DNA from: Oxalobacteraceae bacterium UBA7693 | GTDB taxonomy: Bacteria > Pseudomonadota > Gammaproteobacteria > Burkholderiales > Burkholderiaceae_D | Direction of reading: 5' to 3' | Assembly (NCBI GenBank): GCA_002482715.1 | Contig: DLGN01000357.1 | Coordinates: 1 to 10,481, forward strand | Length of the DNA stretch: 10,481 nucleotides | Part shown: piece by piece, positions 7,501 to 10,481 of the stretch | Layout of the letters: each line of letters opens with the position of its first letter | Numbering within the stretch: the first letter of the stretch is position 1 | Notes under the pieces: model-generated | Seen by the model: only the letters and a program-made list of their open reading frames with translations | The model's database searches: none | Told to the model about the DNA's origin: nothing | Translations under genes and position numbers: made by a program

Positions 7501-7595
7501 TGATCTGCCCCTCATATTCAAAAGCCGGACAAAGAAAATCCTATTTAAACTGAACATTTGCACCAAACCAAGAGTTTATTTGCTACTAGTTGTTT

Positions 7596-7676
7596 TATAC
7601 TGGAGCAACACGCATCATGATTAAACGATGAAATTGCAGCCCAAAATTAAAATAACAATTTGCCACCTCCACGGAG
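7596..7676 (+). promoter_or_regulatory. Response regulator gene: weak -10 candidate and ribosome site
   Basis: The 250-base divergent gap (7438-7687) holds no convincing gene. On the plus strand TATACT (7596-7601) is a good -10 match, but nothing like a -35 stands at the right distance. GGAG at 7673-7676 lies eleven bases before the ATG at 7688 and is the likely ribosome site. The promoter part is tentative. Confidence 0.35.
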
Positions 7677-7687
7677 CATAAACAAAG

Positions 7688-9916
7688 ATGAGCGAAATGC
7701 ATGCTAATGACGATGCGCTAGTCTTCATGGACGAATTAAGTGGAGAACACTTAACCGACGCGATCACGCCACTCCCAAGTTGGCGTGTCATGATCATTGA
7801 CGACGATCCAGATGTTCACTCTGCGACCATGTTCGCACTTGGCAATCTTGAAATTCAACATCGATCTTTAAGTTTTTTGCATGCCTACTCCGCAACAGAA
7901 GCAAGGCAAATTCTTGAACAAGAATCGAATATTGCTGTGATCTTGCTCGACGTGGTAATGGAACAAGAAGATGCGGGACTCACCTTAGTCAATTATGTTC
8001 GCAAAACTTTGGGACTACATGACGTTCGTATCATCTTGCGTACGGGCCAACCTGGCTATGCACCGGAAATCGATGCAATTCGCGATTATGATATTAATGA
8101 TTACAAGACAAAATCTGAACTAACCAGAACCAAACTTTACACAACCGTTACTTCAGCAATTCGTTCTTACGAACAAATTTGTGCAATCACAGCAAATCAG
8201 CGCGGACTTGAACTGATCGTCAACGCAAGTACAGAACTCATGTCTCAAAAGGGTTTGCAGAATTTCGCGGCTGGAGTATTACCGCAAATTAACATTTTAT
8301 TTGGTCGAAAAGTTGAAGGATTTATCTGCAATTCAGAAGAAAATGAAAACATAAACGATGTCAATTCCTTCAATATTATTGCAGGTAGCCACGGATTTAC
8401 TCATCAAGTGGAACAAAAAGTAGAACGAACCGACAACTTCGATATAAAACAATTTCTTCAAGAAAGTGTCGACTCAAAAAGAAACGTCTTTTCTACGAAT
8501 GCCACGGTGTTATTTTTTGAAAACGTTGGACAACGTACTATTTGTGTTTTCTTACAAACATCAATTAATGAACAGGAAAAACGTTTACTAGATGTTTTCT
8601 GCAGCAATGTAACAGTGGGTCTGAACAACGTCATGTTGACATCCAGATTACATAAATTTGCCTATTTTGATCCACTCACTGGCCTAGCCAATCGACTCAA
8701 ATTACTACAAACACTCAACGAAACTCTCAGCGCAACCAACAAAGAAAAAAGCGTTTTATCCCTGATCGATATTGATCATTTTGCCGAAACCAACGACGCA
8801 TTAGGACATCAATTCGGCGATATGCTGTTGTGTGCGGTAGCGAGGCGACTTCTTGATCATTTTGGAGCAGCATGTCACTTAGCACGAGTCGGTGGCGATA
8901 CGTTTGCCTTACTCGGGCAAGAGAACCTAGTCTGTCCAGAACACATTTCTAACGTGTTTCAACTGCCGTTCAATGTTGACAAACAAGAAGTTCAGTTATC
9001 TTCAACAATTGGTTTAGTGCGCCTTGGGAACTACGAGGGCGGCAGTTCAGATGCGCTTAAAGACACGAATATCGCGTTAAAACGTGCAAAATCGCATCAA
9101 CGCTCATCGTTTAGCTACTTCACTGTTGATATGGGTGTCGAGATTCGCGAACGAGTACGCATGATGCATGCATTACGTGCAGCGTTTGAAAATGAAAGAT
9201 TATTCGTCGTCTACCAACCTCAAATCGATATGCGGACTGAACGTGCGGTCGGTGCTGAGGCCTTGCTACGTTGGAAAACCGAAGATGGGCAATTTGTCCC
9301 GCCGGATCAATTTATTCCAATTGCCGAATATTCTGGTTTGATCGTAGACATCGGCGAATGGGTGCTTCGCAGTGCATGCTTTGAATTAATGGAGTTACAT
9401 CAACTTGGTTTCACTGACTTTAAGATGGCAGTCAATGTCTCGCAGGCACAATTCTCTCATCCACTATTCCTTGAGAGCTTAAAACGTGCTTTACATGACA
9501 CCAAAGCGCCCGCACATTGTGTTGAATTAGAAATCACTGAATCGATGGCGATGACCGATCCAGAACTCTTGATTCAGACTTTATTTCAGATCAAACAGCT
9601 TGGTGCGCAAGTATCGATCGATGACTTTGGCACAGGATTTTCCTCTCTTAGCCATTTACAAAAACTCAATGTCGACAAACTCAAAATTGATCGCGCTTTT
9701 GTCAATGAAATCAGTGATAAATCAGGAGAAGGCAGTATCGCGAAAATGATCGTCCAGCTTAGTCAAAGTTTAAACATCAAGGTAATTGCGGAAGGTGTAG
9801 AAACTGAACATCAAGCTGACACTTTAATGTCATTTGGCTGCCATTTAGCGCAGGGCTACTTATATGCGCGCCCACTAACTAAAGAAGATTTACGTTCTTG
9901 GCTGGCAAAAAAATAA
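7688..9916 (+). CDS. Response regulator with DUF3369-like, degenerate GGDEF and intact EAL domains
   Basis: A 742-residue cytoplasmic signalling protein. Residues about 32-160 form a receiver domain with acidic pocket Asp38-40, phosphoacceptor Asp88 (ILLDVVM), Thr119 and Lys142. Residues about 173-315 (from GLELIVNAST) resemble the DUF3369 sensory/linker domain often found behind such receivers. A GGDEF domain follows at about 325-480; its motif reads GGDTF (402-406), so the catalytic Glu is Thr, and no RxxD inhibitory site stands upstream. The EAL domain (about 495-738) keeps the residues expected for hydrolysis: Glu524 (EAL), Asn583, Glu615, Asp645, Asp646, Lys666, Glu702 and Gln722. The likely activity is cyclic-di-GMP breakdown to pGpG, controlled by phosphorylation, with the GGDEF part probably non-synthetic and perhaps GTP-binding. 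No histidine kinase is adjacent, and no membrane segment is seen. Start choice rests on GGAG at 7673-7676. Domains are clear; the regulated process is unknown. Confidence 0.95.
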   Translation: MSEMHANDDALVFMDELSGEHLTDAITPLPSWRVMIIDDDPDVHSATMFALGNLEIQHRSLSFLHAYSATEARQILEQESNIAVILLDVVMEQEDAGLTLVNYVRKTLGLHDVRIILRTGQPGYAPEIDAIRDYDINDYKTKSELTRTKLYTTVTSAIRSYEQICAITANQRGLELIVNASTELMSQKGLQNFAAGVLPQINILFGRKVEGFICNSEENENINDVNSFNIIAGSHGFTHQVEQKVERTDNFDIKQFLQESVDSKRNVFSTNATVLFFENVGQRTICVFLQTSINEQEKRLLDVFCSNVTVGLNNVMLTSRLHKFAYFDPLTGLANRLKLLQTLNETLSATNKEKSVLSLIDIDHFAETNDALGHQFGDMLLCAVARRLLDHFGAACHLARVGGDTFALLGQENLVCPEHISNVFQLPFNVDKQEVQLSSTIGLVRLGNYEGGSSDALKDTNIALKRAKSHQRSSFSYFTVDMGVEIRERVRMMHALRAAFENERLFVVYQPQIDMRTERAVGAEALLRWKTEDGQFVPPDQFIPIAEYSGLIVDIGEWVLRSACFELMELHQLGFTDFKMAVNVSQAQFSHPLFLESLKRALHDTKAPAHCVELEITESMAMTDPELLIQTLFQIKQLGAQVSIDDFGTGFSSLSHLQKLNVDKLKIDRAFVNEISDKSGEGSIAKMIVQLSQSLNIKVIAEGVETEHQADTLMSFGCHLAQGYLYARPLTKEDLRSWLAKK

Positions 9917-9947
9917 GGGTAAAAATCATCTAAAGGTCTACCCTTAT
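9913..9947 (-). terminator. Hairpin after the EAL gene, T-tract on the minus strand
   Basis: ATAAGGGTA (9913-9921) and TACCCTTAT (9939-9947) form a perfect 9-bp stem with a 17-base loop, overlapping the stop codon of the response regulator gene. On the plus strand no T-run follows, so it is not a classic terminator for that gene. On the minus strand the stem is followed by a run of T (complement of 9907-9913), which is the layout of an intrinsic terminator for transcripts entering from the right. It might work in both directions. Direction and function are inferred. Confidence 0.5.
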
Positions 9948-10040
9948 GTGTCGCGCGGAATGTTGCATTTTGAAGGCTTCATCCATATCTCATCAATGCG
10001 AAGGCATGAGCAAAGAGTCATAAGATATTTCTATCAAAGC

Positions 10041-10110
10041 GATCCGAATTTTCAGTCTATACCTGCAAATTGTCGGATCATCGCAATTAGCCCCACAAAA
10101 ATTGCGGATT
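10041..10110. repeat. Cluster of interlocking inverted repeats in a non-coding gap
   Basis: The gap 9948-10126 holds no gene I can support. Within it GATCCGA (10041-10047) pairs with TCGGATC (10073-10079), and CGCAATT (10082-10088) pairs with AATTGCG (10100-10106). The first arm extended to TCCGAATTTT (10043-10052) can instead pair with AAAATTGCGGA (10098-10108) with one bulged G. The possible folds exclude one another. No T-run follows, so an intrinsic attenuator is not evident. This may be a leader RNA of the next gene or chance in AT-rich DNA. Confidence 0.4.
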
Positions 10111-10126
10111 CCTTTACAGTAAAACT

Positions 10127-10481
10127 ATGGAGCAAAGTGCGCTTACCACTAAGCACGCCCACTTTGCCGTGATCAATCAAATATCGTTAGCCAATATGGA
10201 TCCCAGAACACTAGAAACCATCAAGTTAGTCATACGCAACACCTTGACTTGGCTCAATATTGCCTTCGACAAAACTGCAACTTGGGTTAGTAAATTATCG
10301 TGGTGGAAGTTTTTTCTTTTCGCCGTTTTGTTATTGGCCTCGGCCGATATTATTCAGAATACTTTTTTCTCGACAGAAGAAACAAAACAAGTCAAACAGG
10401 TACAGAAAAATACCAAGAAAAATAATGCTGCAGCATCCAATAGCATAATCATTGACGACAAAAAAATTGAGATAGACAACA
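10127..10481 (+). CDS. Unrecognised single-span membrane protein, N-terminal part (cut by window edge)
   Basis: An open frame runs from ATG 10127 to the window end, giving 118 residues. A second in-frame ATG at 10196 would remove 23. Neither has a clear Shine-Dalgarno, so the start is open. The visible part has a roughly 58-residue polar N-terminus containing the segment MDPRTLETIKLVIRNTLTWL, then one hydrophobic span at about 59-76 (WWKFFLFAVLLLASADII). A Lys/Gln/Asn-rich stretch (about 84-104) and the start of an IIIDDKKIEID segment follow. The pattern suggests an inner-membrane anchor with a large soluble part beyond the edge. The N-terminus is not a typical cleavable signal peptide because the span is too far in. 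I do not recognise the family. It follows the EAL protein on the same strand after a 210-base structured gap. Confidence 0.6.
   Translation, partial: MEQSALTTKHAHFAVINQISLANMDPRTLETIKLVIRNTLTWLNIAFDKTATWVSKLSWWKFFLFAVLLLASADIIQNTFFSTEETKQVKQVQKNTKKNNAAASNSIIIDDKKIEIDN

Noticed and set aside
7397..7624. Plus-strand reading frame of 75 codons across the aroC start and divergent gap
   Set aside because: It begins inside aroC on the opposite strand, has no ribosome site and would overlie the aroC promoter candidate. The composition looks like translated AT-rich spacer.
7628..7681. Plus-strand 17-codon frame ending in the ribosome site of the response regulator gene
   Set aside because: It has no ribosome site and no recognisable sequence, and its coupling to the next ATG is not close. 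It is probably chance.
9948..10172. Plus-strand reading frame of 74 codons in the gap after the EAL gene
   Set aside because: Its ATG lies next to the hairpin arm without a ribosome site, the predicted protein resembles no family I know, and it overlaps the inverted repeats and the start of the membrane protein frame. It reads like a chance frame.
1..10481. Search for CRISPR arrays, tRNA or rRNA genes, insertion sequences and attachment sites
   Set aside because: By eye I found no regularly spaced repeats, cloverleaf, transposase-like protein, terminal inverted repeats or target duplications. The gene content is core metabolism and signalling.

Overview
The window looks like a chromosomal segment of an AT-leaning beta-proteobacterium of the Burkholderiales. 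Oxalobacteraceae (Undibacterium- or Herminiimonas-like) is my best guess, from protein wording and gene order only. The run leuC - leuD - leuB - asd - fimV on one strand is the arrangement I know from that order, with leuA located elsewhere. Nothing indicates a recent mobile element: I saw no transposase, integrase, CRISPR array, tRNA or rRNA.

Layout from left to right. Positions 1-1307 (minus) hold the N-terminal part of FimV, cut by the window edge. Positions 1308-1592 are intergenic and carry a rho-independent terminator that closes the leu-asd transcript. Positions 1593-6083 (minus; transcribed right to left) form a biosynthetic operon: leuC, a 42-residue entericidin-type lipoprotein gene, leuD, leuB and asd. 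LeuCD isomerises isopropylmalate, LeuB oxidises it toward leucine, and Asd makes aspartate semialdehyde for lysine/diaminopimelate, threonine and methionine. The lipoprotein is the only member unrelated to amino-acid synthesis. Positions 6084-6354 are an AT-rich spacer with a plausible leuC promoter and a 10-bp palindrome beside its -10 box. Positions 6355-7437 (minus) hold aroC, with its own extended -10 promoter candidate.

Positions 7438-7687 separate aroC from a divergent gene. Positions 7688-9916 (plus) encode a 742-residue response regulator with the order REC - DUF3369-like linker - degenerate GGDEF - intact EAL, so a likely phosphorylation-controlled cyclic-di-GMP phosphodiesterase. 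Positions 9917-10126 contain no convincing gene but several inverted repeats, including a hairpin whose T-tract lies on the minus strand. From about 10127 (plus) an unrecognised single-span membrane protein begins and runs off the right edge.

Most of the window is housekeeping. I did not find a clear new multi-gene system. The items most worth a second look are the lipoprotein gene inside the leu operon, the asymmetric GGDEF/EAL protein, the structured gap at 9913-10110, and the unidentified membrane protein after it.
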